Assembly: GCA_023974075.1 (NCBI GenBank)
Contig: CM043803.1
Coordinates: 5,119,495-5,183,494, forward strand
Reading direction: 5' to 3'
DNA length: 64,000 bases
From: Chaenocephalus aceratus
Lineage: Eukaryota; Chordata; Actinopteri; Perciformes; Channichthyidae
In this document: positions 34,985 through 43,677 of the stretch, one piece after another
Position numbering within the stretch: position 1 is the stretch's first letter
Layout: each line of letters starts with the position of its first letter
Program-made: the position numbers and the translations under genes
The notes under the pieces: model-generated
Databases searched by the model: none
Told to the model about the DNA's origin: nothing
Seen by the model: only the letters and a program-made list of their open reading frames with translations

Positions 34985-35765
34985 ACCTACAGTTTCAAAG
35001 AGTTTCAATCCTACGTTATTATAATTATTAAACTGGTTCATGTGTCACTTAGTTTACTGAACCGTGATGAATGAAAGAAATGAGTGAGGTAGTGGTTTAA
35101 ATAAGTTACAAAGACATTAATATATGAGTAACAGGTCAGTGTAAACACAAGCTTCTGTCAATTATGGATCACTCAAACTATTTATATAAAAATATGTAAT
35201 AAAGTTCTAAAACAAGTATTCGGTATATTCCTTGATAGCTTTTGGAGAAGGTTGTTTTTAAGTTTACTAAAATCTATCGTTTCAACTGTTTCACTTTATA
35301 AAAAGGAACAGGTGAGTAGAGCATCATTGAGTTTCTTATTCTGTCAGTAAATTATCCAAATGAAATGTTTATCATTATTTTATTCAACCCTAAACAAATT
35401 GATTGTACCTTTTTAATAATGACCTTACATGGTCGCCAAAGTTAAATTAACTTGAGAAAATCAAATCTGTTCTGAGAAAAAACTAATAAATGTTTAAAGA
35501 TAGGAACTTGCCATCCCACTGAAGAACAGTCCGTAGAGATTTAAAGGCGTAGTTGTAGTTCAGTCCAACGTTTCATTTGGATTCATTTCTCCAACAGTCA
35601 ACTATTTTCATAAAGAATATATATATTTTTCAAAGTCAACTTTATTGTCAATCTTACTCAGTTTGTGTTTATAGACAGAGATCAAAAATACTTTTAAATC
35701 AAATAAAATTATACAATTTACAGATATGTATACAAATATATATATATATATCCTATATAATGATG

Positions 35766-36128
35766 GTGGACACTTCACCTCCAGCAGGGCAGATGGCTGC
35801 ACAAGTCCATCGGGGGATGCTCCCAAAACACCGACTCACTCACAAAGAGACCAGACTCGAACACTGTCTCCTGATAGGCCTGCACAAAAGCCCTCACCCC
35901 TTCGGCCTCGTTTACAACCCCCCAGTTGACAGCCATGACTCCGTCCAAGTTGTACCCCCCGAGCACCCTCTTCATGAGGGACGCGCATGGAGTGGATGAA
36001 AGTCCCGACCGCAGCACAGCACCAAACTTGCTGGCTGTCAACCTGCCCCGCCTGTGTAACTGCCACTTTGTCCGCTGTCCTCCAGTGGCTGTCTGGATGG
36101 CAGCTTGCTGGTCTCTGCTCAGTCGCAT
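35766..36128 (-). pseudogene. YqaJ-like nuclease domain, frameshifted
   Basis: Minus-strand frames give SRDQQAAIQTATGGQ, then RRGRLTASKFGAVLR, NWGVVNEAEGVRAF and VFESGLFVSES. After a one-base shift the next frame gives VGVLGASPDGLV and ALLEVKCP. The glutamate (NEAEG), the aspartate in GASPDG and the E-x-K in LLEVKCP are the PD-(D/E)xK catalytic pattern of the YqaJ/lambda-exonuclease fold. All catalytic motifs are visible but lie in two frames, so the protein is broken. YqaJ proteins are 5'-3' exonuclease-like recombination nucleases, and in eukaryotes they are carried by a few DNA-transposon families. Confidence 0.75.
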
Positions 36129-36876
36129 TGAGGCAAGAATTGCCTCAAGCCCCCATGCCCCTTCACCAGCTCCGGCACGGTGACAATGGTGACAATGGCC
36201 TGATGTTGATGTTGACCATGTTTGTTAGCATGCTATAATAGATTGAATGAGCAATAATACAATACGATGGTCCGGATCTGGGGGTGGGAGGGGTTATTTT
36301 TCCATAGTTTTGTCTGATTGTTGTTATTGTTTGTTTTTGTAATGTGTGTTGTACTGGTTGTGATTGTACATTGTATTTTTCTAAATGTGTATGAATACAT
36401 TTTTGAAAAACATTTGATCAACAATAAAAAAGGATTTGGTCAGGATCTAGACTCAGTGTGTAGTTTATTAATTAATCAATGCTCTCTACATTAGGAAAAC
36501 ACATACCAGTGTACCCGAGGGAGTCACACACAGCTGTGCCTGGATAACCAAACAAATTGACAAGATAACCAAAACCCTTGAATCTACACACAGCAAATAC
36601 ACTCAAATGACACAACGAGATGTAAAAGGAGATCACACATACAGTATAGTCGATATAAAACTGGCCGCTTCAATCTGAAGAGCAACTCAAACAAAACACG
36701 GGAGTTTACCTTGTTCTTGTGAACACTAATGTTATCCACAGCATACACACAGACCACGAAGTTCTAAAAGAGAACACTAGTTACTGAAACAAAACACGTT
36801 AGTGTACCTTGTTAGCTAATGTTAGCTAGCTGACATTAACGTTACACATTGCACTCATATTACTCACCAACATCTT

Positions 36877-37027
36877 GTAAAGCCGGTCCCGCTGCTCTTA
36901 CAGAACCGACTAACTCCCCTTTCGTGTATGTACAGCTCTCAACGTGTCCAGACTTGTAGTCACCTCGTTTTATACTTTTATTCTCATTCTGAAAGAAACA
37001 GGTGAAATTTGCTAACGTGACGGCCAT
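36877..37027 (-). pseudogene. first exon of the YqaJ-type transposon protein
   Basis: The ATG at 37027 begins MAVTLANFTCFFQNENKSIK and continues with YKSGHVESCTYTKGELVGSVRA, up to a GTGAGT donor at about 36871-36876. A KSGHVES...G.V.A phrase usually precedes a SWIM-type zinc finger in ISL2EU second proteins, upstream of YqaJ. The SWIM Cys/His motif itself is not found between here and the YqaJ domain, so an exon is missing. The assignment comes from family memory and position. Confidence 0.45.
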
Positions 37028-37094
37028 CTTTGTGATGGTGACGCGTATTGTGCGAGACCAAGAGACCTGTAGTTCACTCAGCGGTTTCACACAA

Positions 37095-37306
37095 AAAAAT
37101 GTGTAACTTCACAGTTTTACGACACATTTTAATTGTTATGACTTGCAAAATATTCTTTTAAATTGACAAACATCATATGTGTCATTCGTGGCACAATTCA
37201 AACGGGATCAAAAGATAACCTTTCTCTCTCCATTGACTTCAATGTATAATTTTACGCTTCCGGGGTCCCATGGAGGCTCCCGGAAAGGGAGGGACTTCGC
37301 CTCTCT
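37095..37306. repeat. right inverted repeat of the ISL2EU-like element
   Basis: Partner of 33245-33440 (see that entry); ends CGCCTCTCT at 37306 before the AT duplication. It carries GGAGGCTCCCGGAAAGGGAG where the left arm has a shorter variant. Confidence 0.8.
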
Positions 37307-37387
37307 ATAAGTAGCCTGCGCCACGACGCATGCGTCATTCAAAATAAGCACCTCTTCTCGCTTCACCATAGCAAGGAGGGCCGTCTG

Positions 37388-37484
37388 GTGAGACATCTCA
37401 CTTCATGTTACTCTGAAACTGGGGTTACGTAAGTAACCTATAGTTCTCATTCATAACACTCCGTTCGATGTCTCACTATGGGAT
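37388..37484. repeat. DIRS internal complementary region, copy 2
   Basis: It reads as the fusion of the two outer ends: AACCTATAGTTCTCATTCATAACAC is split here at GTTCT (37443-37447). The left side matches the element's right tip, the right side its left tip. It is equivalent to 11922-12018 in copy 1. Confidence 0.85.
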
Positions 37485-37542
37485 ATTGTAGCTCCCGTAT
37501 TGCCAGACGAGCTTATCTCGAAGATCACCGATCAACCAGAAT

Positions 37543-39243
37543 TTAACAGGTGGAGTCCCGACTCAACAAGGTGCCCAGCACTGCTCGGGCCACGCTTGGA
37601 GCGGAGACATCTAGCCTGTAAAAGCGGACAAAAGTGAGCGGCGAAGACCAGCTTGCCGCTGCACAGATATCCTGGATGGAAACACCCTTGAACAAAGCCC
37701 AGGATGTAGCCAGGCCCCGAGTCGAGTGAGCCCGCAGACCCAAAGGTGCTTGCAGATTCTGACTCGTATAGGCCAAAGCAATCGCCTCCACGATCCAGTG
37801 GGATAGTCGTTGCTTAGTAACAGGCTTACCCTTGTGAGGTTTAGCCCAGGACACGAAGAGTTGGTCATTAAGACGAAGCTCTTTTGATCTGTCAATATAT
37901 GTGTGCAAAGCCCGGACTGGACACAATAAATCCTGCTGCTGCTCCCCGGAGGAAACCAGCTGCGGAGGAAATGCCTCAATGTCAATCGGGGTACACGAAC
38001 CAACCACCCTTGGTGTAAAGGCAGGGTTGGGTTTCAACAACACTCTCGTTTGCCCTGGGGCGAACTGAGTGCATGAGGGATGTACAGACAGAGCATGGAT
38101 ATCACTGACCCGTTTAGCGGATGCCAGGGCCAGTAACAGCACTGTCTTGAGTGACAGATGTTTCATGTCAGCTCCTTCCAGGGGTTCAAATGGGGTCATT
38201 TTGAGCCCATTTAAAACCACTGCCAGGTCCCATAAGGGCACCAGCGACCTGGAGACAGGGAGGAGCCTGCGCGCTCCCTTCATAAAACGGCAAACCAAAG
38301 GATGTTGGCTAGCCGTCTTACCCTCAAAGCCCACATGGCATGCAGCAATAGCAGCCAGGTACACCTTGATCGTGGAAAAAGCTCTGTGTTTATCGATCAA
38401 GTCCTGTAGGAATGATAAAATCACCCCGACAGGACATTGAAAAGAGATGTGCCCTTCTTGAAGGCACCACTCCTCAAACACCCTCCACTTACAGTCGTAA
38501 AGAGACCTGGTGGAGGAAGCTCTCGCACTCTGAATAGTGTTTATCACCTTCTGAGGGAGTCCCACTGTATTCAGATTGTACCACTCACGGGTCAGGCCCA
38601 TAGTGCCCCGTGCTCTGGGCGTGGGTGAAGGATCGCCCCCCCCGCCTGAGACAATCTGTCCCTGCGTGGTGGGGGCTGCCACGGCTGCCCGCACAACAGC
38701 TGATATATCCCCGCCAGCCCGTATATTGCGGGCTAGGGTGGAAACATCAGAGTAAGTGTGTGGCGTTGCTCTTTCACTCTGGCCGGAGTTAAGGGGAACA
38801 GAACCAGGGGTGGGAACGTGTACAGAGGACCCGGAGGTCAATCGTGTACGAGTGCGTCCCCGCCTAACGGTGCGTTTAAATCGTGCATTAAAGAGAACAG
38901 CTGTCATTGAGCATTTTCTCCCCTTGCGAACAGACTTAACGCGGCTCCGCCGTAACGCACCCACAGCGGACTCCCGATCCTTGGATGAGGAGTCCAGTCT
39001 GCATAGAGTGGTGCACCCTTTGACAGTAATTCTGTCCCTAGGTGCATAACACCCGGTACTTGTGTCGTTCTCAGAGAGAGGAGACGTCTGCCGCTCCAAG
39101 GGATCAGTTTGTGTGCCAGTGTGTGTGACTGGAGACAACGCAATCTCCCCTGGCGGTTCATACACGATATCGTGTTGTCTATCCTCACGGGGACATGAAG
39201 TCCTCTGAGAGAAGGCAGGAAGCATTTTTTGGGTGGGGAACAC
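37543..39243 (-). CDS. DIRS tyrosine recombinase, copy 2, open for 566 codons
   Basis: This would join the ends of the circular DNA intermediate into the genome. An N-terminal ~210 residues are basic and Ser/Thr-rich, then WYNLNTVGLPQKVINTI, a SAM-like core-binding segment (TRSLYDCKWRVFEEWCLQ) and FSTIKVYLAAIAACHVGF. The catalytic region shows ASAKRVSDIHAL (first Arg), AHSTRGLA (HxxR) and ASWSSPLTFVRFYRLDV (Trp region and the nucleophilic Tyr), followed by a short tail ending DSTC. All motif residues expected of a DIRS recombinase are present in one frame. The start is uncertain: the ORF opens at 39243, while the homologous upstream leader (39433-39245) is in another frame after an A-run. It is intact but lies in an element without reverse transcriptase. 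Confidence 0.8.
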   Translation of the reverse strand: MFPTQKMLPAFSQRTSCPREDRQHDIVYEPPGEIALSPVTHTGTQTDPLERQTSPLSENDTSTGCYAPRDRITVKGCTTLCRLDSSSKDRESAVGALRRSRVKSVRKGRKCSMTAVLFNARFKRTVRRGRTRTRLTSGSSVHVPTPGSVPLNSGQSERATPHTYSDVSTLARNIRAGGDISAVVRAAVAAPTTQGQIVSGGGGDPSPTPRARGTMGLTREWYNLNTVGLPQKVINTIQSARASSTRSLYDCKWRVFEEWCLQEGHISFQCPVGVILSFLQDLIDKHRAFSTIKVYLAAIAACHVGFEGKTASQHPLVCRFMKGARRLLPVSRSLVPLWDLAVVLNGLKMTPFEPLEGADMKHLSLKTVLLLALASAKRVSDIHALSVHPSCTQFAPGQTRVLLKPNPAFTPRVVGSCTPIDIEAFPPQLVSSGEQQQDLLCPVRALHTYIDRSKELRLNDQLFVSWAKPHKGKPVTKQRLSHWIVEAIALAYTSQNLQAPLGLRAHSTRGLATSWALFKGVSIQDICAAASWSSPLTFVRFYRLDVSAPSVARAVLGTLLSRDSTC

Positions 39244-39547
39244 CGCTAAAAGCTCCGGGTAATTTACGCGTGCCCGCTGGAAGTCTCTGTTCTAGAGACC
39301 TCTCACCGGGCGACCCTCGTAAGTCCCCTGTCAGCCCGTCTGACCTGCGTCCGTGGTGACCACCTTCCGTGAAAGGACTGCACCCGTAGGCGCGTCCCGC
39401 ACTGGAAAAGTCGGGTGTAGTGCCACTACGCATTTCATAATCACCAAAACTCTCCGTAAGCCGTGGCGTTCGGGGTTTAGTTTTATTATGAGGCCCATGT
39501 TGAGCGGGTGCTTTACGAGGACATTTTCCTCCGTAATCTGACTCCGC
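39244..39547 (-). other. upstream leader of the recombinase ORF
   Basis: On the minus strand 39433-39245 reads SGTTPDFSSAGRAYGC...GAFSGVPHPK, the same peptide that is fused in frame to the recombinase in copy 1. Here a run of six A (about 39225) moves it out of frame. Confidence 0.6.
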
Positions 39548-40537
39548 TCAGTGGGCTTTATAGATAAAACCCTTCTTTCTAGGAGAGAGAGAACCTTTCT
39601 CTCCAGAATGTGGGTTGACTCTCTCTGGGTTTGTGAAAACAGATAAATTATAACTGTTTTGAGAAGCCCAGGCAGACATCGTCGTGAGTATCTCCTGCTG
39701 TATGCTCCTTAGAGCCAGCTGGGATGTCACTCTTATGGCTCCGACCGGCACTGCGCATGTGCGTGACGGAGGTGCCTTTACAGCTCCAGCCGGTACTGCG
39801 CATGTGTGTGCCGGTGGTGCCCTCACGGCTCCAGTCGGCACTGCGCCTGCGCATGCCGGTGATGCCCTTAAAGCCCTGGCCGGCACTGCGCATGTGTGTG
39901 GCGGTGGCTTCACGGACCCGTCAATAATCCGTCCTTTGAGAGATGCCGTAGCTGCTCTTGAAAGGGGAAGAATTGACGGGCCGTTCTTTACAGCTCTAGC
40001 CGGCACTGCGTACGCACGTGGCGGTAGTGCCCTTAAAGCCCCAACCGGCACTGCGCATGCGCGTAGCGGTGGTGCCTTCACAGACCCGTTTATTATCCGC
40101 CTTTTGAGAGAGGCCGTAGCTGCTCTCAGAAGGGGATTTATGGTTAACGGACTGTTTATTGTCTTTCTTTTCATTTTTTTGAGCTGCGCCCTTGGCCGGA
40201 GCCTGGATGCGTCAGCGGAAAATGGTTTATTCAGACAGAAAGATGTGACATGTGTTTTATGCGGACTTGAGGATGACGTTGAGGCATCTCTCGAGGCGGC
40301 AGGAACACATTCACGAAGGGGAGAAGGAGGGGCTGTCACGCCGCTCGCTTCTTCTTCCTCGACTGCTGGCCGAAATTCTGGGTTGGCTGAGCCTGAGCTG
40401 CAACCGGAACCGGAGTTTTTTCTCGGCCAACTTGCCCTCGTCTCCAGCCTGGGCTGGGGACTCGGGATGCGTCTTCGGTGTTTTAAACCGAGCAGAGTTC
40501 GAGGCAGCTTGGGTGTCGTGAGTATCTCCTGCTGCAT
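39548..40537 (-). CDS. DIRS ORF: gag tail fused to 15-residue repeats
   Basis: The 329-codon open frame begins in a duplicated gag tail (SPQPRLETRASWPRK, then NPEFRPAVEEEEASG). It passes the inter-ORF region (LRPRAQLKKMKRK) and then about six imperfect 15-residue repeats of the type CAVPAGAVRAPPSRT encoded by the 45-bp minisatellite, ending near KGFIYKAH. In copy 1 the gag ORF stops before this region, so the fusion is specific to copy 2 and may result from the duplication. There is no known domain and no evidence of expression. It could be merely an open frame. Confidence 0.35.
   Translation of the reverse strand: MQQEILTTPKLPRTLLGLKHRRRIPSPQPRLETRASWPRKNSGSGCSSGSANPEFRPAVEEEEASGVTAPPSPLRECVPAASRDASTSSSSPHKTHVTSFCLNKPFSADASRLRPRAQLKKMKRKTINSPLTINPLLRAATASLKRRIINGSVKAPPLRACAVPVGALRALPPRAYAVPARAVKNGPSILPLSRAATASLKGRIIDGSVKPPPHTCAVPARALRASPACAGAVPTGAVRAPPAHTCAVPAGAVKAPPSRTCAVPVGAIRVTSQLALRSIQQEILTTMSAWASQNSYNLSVFTNPERVNPHSGEKGSLSPRKKGFIYKAH
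39735..40090. repeat. 45-bp minisatellite in DIRS copy 2
   Basis: Units begin near 39746, 39790, 39835, 39880, 40000 and 40045 at CCGGCACTGCGCATG, with GGTGGTGCC and ACAGCTCCAG in between. The array is broken at 39905-39985 by a copy of the CCCGTCAATAATCC segment. Copy 1 has only two units, so the array differs in length between copies. Confidence 0.8.
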
Positions 40538-41248
40538 GCTCCTTGAGCCAGCTGAGATGTCACGCTTACAGCTCCAGCCGGCACTGCGCGTGGCGGTGGT
40601 GCCTTCATAGACCCGTCAATAATCCGCCTTTTGAGAGATGCTGTTGCTGCTCTCAAAAGGGGAGAAAATCGGTTTTATTGATTTTCTATTCATTTTTCTG
40701 AGCTGCGCCCTCGGCCCTCGGCCTGGATGCGTCAGCGGCAAATGTTTAATGACAGAGGAATCAACCAACGTGTGACATGTGTTTGTGCGGACTTGAGGAT
40801 GGCGTTTAGGCATCTCTCGAGGCGGCGGGAACACATTCACGGAGGGGAGAAGGAGGGGCTGTCACGCCGCTCGCTTCTTCTTCCTCGACTGCTGGCCGAA
40901 ATTCTGGGTTGGCTGAGCCTGAGCTGCAGCCGAAACCGGAGATTTTCTCGGCCAACTTGCCCTCGTCTCCAGCCTGGGCTGGGGACTCGGGATGGGCTGC
41001 GACCTCTGCGTCTTCGGTGTTTTAAACCGAGCAGAGTTCGAGGCAGCTTGGGTGTCGTGAGTATCTCCTGCTGCATGCTCCTTAGAGCCAGCTGAGATGT
41101 CACGCTTACGGCCCGTCTACACGACAGCGTCGACAGCGTCGAAAGCTCCAATCTGCTCCAATCTGCCCATTCACTTTCAATGGGGTGACGTCACGTAGCC
41201 GCGCTTTTTCGCCGAACTGAATTGTGGGTAGCAGAGCGAGGCGTCTCA

Positions 41249-41303
41249 GGCGTCTCAGGCGACAGAAGTTGAACAATGTTCAACTTCTGTCGCCTGAGAC
41301 GCC
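41249..41303. repeat. 55-bp palindrome with 27-bp perfect arms
   Basis: The arm 41249-41275 is the exact reverse complement of 41277-41303, with a single A between them. It starts GGCGTCTCAGGCGACAG. A further GCGTCTCAGG copy lies just upstream. A transcript could form a very stable hairpin. Confidence 0.95.
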
Positions 41304-41431
41304 GGAGTAGCCAGCGCCAGCCAATCAAATCCCGTTTCCCAAAATCTGACAGCTGAAGCCGTAGCCAATCAAACCGCGTCTAAGCTGGGAGAGATATCCC
41401 GCCGTTCATTTCTATATTTCAAAAAAAGTCG

Positions 41432-41558
41432 GAGGAGGAACTAACTATCGCCGTAGCAAATCACCCGGTTTTGTATGACCAGACCCTCTTCACCTACCGG
41501 GATACAAACCGGAGGAACCAGGCATGGAGGGAGGTGGCAGAGACAGTGGGTGAAACTG
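41432..41558 (+). pseudogene. MADF-type DNA-binding exon of the Harbinger element
   Basis: The frame reads EEELTIAVANHPVLYDQTLF, then TYRDTNRRNQAWREVAETVGE, up to a GTAGGT donor at 41559. A hydrophobic helix followed by HP.LYD and N..AWREVAE is the signature of the MADF/Myb-like domain in the accessory protein of Harbinger elements. No initiating ATG or later exon remains in this short copy. Confidence 0.7.
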
Positions 41559-42144
41559 GTAGGTTTTCGCCTGTTTGGGGAGTTTATATATATATTGCTC
41601 CCATACAATCCCCGGGGTTTTTTTGCTTTGTATGTCGGGGGCGGGAGATTCATGTGATTGGTTGTTGGCCGTGTTGCTTGAATAAAATCCCCAAGCTCCA
41701 GACACGCCCAGCTCCAAGCTATTTTTGGAGCTGTAGTGTGGACGCTCCGTTACAGCTCCAGCCGGCACTGCGTGTGGCGGTGGTGCCTTCACAGACCCGT
41801 CAATAATCCGCCTTTTGAGAAATAGCGTTGCTGCTCTCAAAAGGGGAGAAAATTGGTTTTATTGATTTTCTATTCATTTTTTTGAGCTGCGCCCTCGGCC
41901 CTCGGCCTGGATGCGTCAGCGGCAAATGTTTAATGACAGAGGAATCAACCAACGTGTGACATGTGTTTGTGCAGACTTGAGGATGGCGTTTAGGCATCTC
42001 TCGAGGCGGCTGGGACACATTCACGGAGGGGAGAAGGAGGGGCTGTCACGCCGCTCGCTTCTTCTTCCTCGACTGCTGGCCGAAATTCTGGGTTGGCTGA
42101 GCCTGAGCTGCAGCCGGAACCGGAGATTTTCTCGGCCAACTTGT

Positions 42145-42822
42145 CTAGTCTGGCCACAGCGCGCTGACACACGGCTTGCAGGTCCATACTGAGACAGGGC
42201 GAAGCTGGTGTACTATCGCCGAGAGAGCAGCCATCGCTCCCGGCTTTGCAGCCTGAGCTGGTGACACGAAGACGTCGTCTTCTTGCTCATCCGAGTCAGA
42301 CAGGAGGAACTCAGAGGTGTACTCTTCGTCCTCCATGTAGTCTAACTCCAGGACATCTTCCGCGGGTGAAACCATGGTGAGGTCCAGTCGGGAGCCCCAG
42401 CTTGGTATAGCGTGGGGCCCCGTTCCCGCGTTTCTTGCCGCCACCGGATCTCGGCCTGATATGGCGCGGGATTCCGGTTCTGCGGGTGCCGCTGTCGGTG
42501 AGCCCCAGACCGCAGTGAGGGGCTCCATCTCTGCGGCAGACGTCCCCGTGTCTTGATTGCTGGTCGGCGGATCAGTGGACATGAGGGGGTCCCGTCCCGA
42601 CAGGTTAACTTGTTGCGCTAACCTTCGGTGAAGGCTCTTCACGGTGAGGCGGGCACAATGTCCGCACGAGCCGGGGTTGTCGATGGCCTCCTGGGCGTGT
42701 TCCAGCCCGAGGCAGGACGAACAGATCTGGTGTGAGTCTGTGCCTGACACTTTCAACCCGCAACCGCAGTGCCGAGCCTCCGAGTTCCTGACTCCTCTGG
42801 TGTGAGGGGGAGAGGCATCCAT
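42145..42822 (-). pseudogene. DIRS gag-like ORF, copy 2, N-terminal part
   Basis: The ATG at 42822 (MDASPPHTRGV) begins a frame with CGCGLKVSGTDSHQICSSC, CGHCARLTVKSL and an acidic stretch ELDYMEDEEY, then SPAQAAKPGAMAALSAIVHQ. A one-base shift follows at RPVS; the next frame gives MDLQAVCQRAVARLDKLAEK, joining directly to the gag tail. The ~900-bp middle of gag present in copy 1 (about 8990-9860) is deleted. Unlike copy 1, the Cys-rich module is in frame with the ATG. Confidence 0.75.
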
Positions 42823-43242
42823 CTCGTTCGCCGTGAGGCGTAGAGAGGGTCCGCTCATGACAGGTACGTTCGAGAAAAAAATGTTTACCGATCTGTCTTT
42901 AATCCGGGGGAAAAAAAGACAGCGTGGGTCTTTTTCTCTCAAGGATATTACCTGGTATGGTAATATTCCTGTAATCCTTTTCTCCTCCGTGGAAGAGAGA
43001 AGAAAAAAGTGTCCTCACTACCGTGGTGTCGGTAGTGAGGGAAAAAACACAAGTTTGCAACTGGTGTGTTGCTAACTTGAAGTCAAAACCTTACCTTACT
43101 CCAGAGGAAGAACGGCGAGGTTGACTATAATACTCTTCTGTGAGAGAATCGGGTAGCCGGCTAACGCCCGTCGACCGAAAATTAGCTTTGGGTTCAGTCT
43201 GTGGACTGTTAAGCTAGCCCGGCTACCGTTCGAGATGTGCTC
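42823..43242 (-). other. DIRS leader, copy 2
   Basis: Homologous to 7892-8338 of copy 1, including GGTAATACC-type phrases and GCTAGCCCGGCTACC-like sequence. No ORF. Confidence 0.6.
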
Positions 43243-43430
43243 TGAAGCGAGAAGAGGTGTTTGAATGACGCATGCGTCGTGGCGCAGGCTACTTATAGGG
43301 GGTGATTTCCCCTGACGTTGACGTCAAGAATCACCGGCCAATCAGGATTGGCGTAATGAGATTGATGCTTCTGTTTGCTCCGCGATGAGGCGCATCCCAT
43401 AGTGAGACATCGAACGGAGTGTTATGAATG
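43243..43430. repeat. left inverted terminal repeat of DIRS copy 2
   Basis: From GAAGCGAGAAGAGGTG to AGTGTTATGAATGAG, the full uninterrupted end. It carries TGACGTCAA, the CCAAT pair and CTTATAGGGGG (the TATA-like box on the minus strand). Confidence 0.85.
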
Positions 43431-43677
43431 AGAACTGTGGTTCCCATAGTTTCCCCACAGCAGCAGACGCACACAATGACGTCCGCTGGCGCATCATAAA
43501 CACGGATAGTGAAAGTGCATTCGGATTCTCTAAAGTACCGCAGTCTCTTCTCCTAAGTCCTTTTGAATTCTCCTATCCACTATCCCTTAACCCCGTGATG
43601 TTTCACTCAGAGGTCAAGGAATAGACGATAGGGTTAGAACTTAGGAGCTGATTTTTAAACTATCCGACTGCAGCCTA

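Larger units (their letters stand above)
33245..37306. mobile_element. ISL2EU-like DNA transposon, AT duplication, THAP + YqaJ remnants
   Basis: The 4,062-bp element begins AGAGAGGCGAAGTC and ends GACTTCGCCTCTCT, flanked by AT (33243-33244, 37307-37308). Excision with one AT restores the DIRS sequence CCCCCTATAAGTAG seen in copy 1. Long inverted repeats of roughly 200 bp extend inward. A THAP exon lies at the left (plus strand), and an exon with a SWIM-type-associated leader and a YqaJ nuclease domain lie at the right (minus strand). Convergent THAP and YqaJ genes and a 2-bp AT duplication fit the ISL2EU superfamily. All coding parts are broken. It also carries a histone H3 3' fragment. Confidence 0.7.
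41109..41749 (+). mobile_element. PIF/Harbinger nonautonomous element, TTA duplication
   Basis: The 641-bp element starts CGGCCCGTCTACACGACAGC and ends GCTGTAGTGTGGACGCTCCG, an imperfect inverted pair. It is flanked by TTA (41106-41108, 41750-41752). Removing it restores CGCTTACAGCTCC, the sequence seen in the neighbouring duplicate at about 40563. A TTA duplication with a MADF remnant fits PIF/Harbinger. Confidence 0.8.
40079..42135. repeat. three tandem copies of a ~0.53-kb gag-tail segment
   Basis: The segment starting CAGACCCGT...AATCCGCC (about 40081, 40607, 41790) recurs three times, each followed by a gag-tail stretch on the minus strand (NPEFRPAVEEEEASG) and GATGCGTCAGCGG. The spacing is 526 bp between the first two and about 545 bp between the next two once the 641-bp Harbinger insertion and its duplication are removed. 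The third copy is cut short where it meets gag. Confidence 0.85.
33082..43435 (-). mobile_element. DIRS-type retrotransposon, copy 2, with two nested insertions
   Basis: On the minus strand the order is: inverted repeat (43430 down to 43243), leader, gag N-terminal part (42822 to 42145), a three-fold duplicated gag-tail region (42135 to 40079), a 45-bp minisatellite, the recombinase ORF (39243 to 37543), the internal complementary region (37484 to 37388) and the second inverted repeat (from about 37360, interrupted, to 33085). Insertions at 41109-41749 and 33245-37306 add 4.7 kb. As in copy 1, no reverse transcriptase is present. AAC (GTT on the element strand) lies at both junctions (33082-33084, 43433-43435). 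Confidence 0.85.
32259..43677. mobile_element. hAT-like element enclosing DIRS copy 2
   Basis: Its left tip TAGGGCTGAAGTCGAATAGT (32259-32278) matches the inverted right tip (about 43657-43677, ACTATCCGACTGCAGCCTA) with few changes. The element's own sequence is only 32259-33081 plus 43436-43677, about 1.07 kb; the rest is DIRS copy 2. The YAGGGCTG tips are hAT-like. The flanking 8-mers do not match, so the target duplication is degraded. No transposase remains. Confidence 0.55.
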
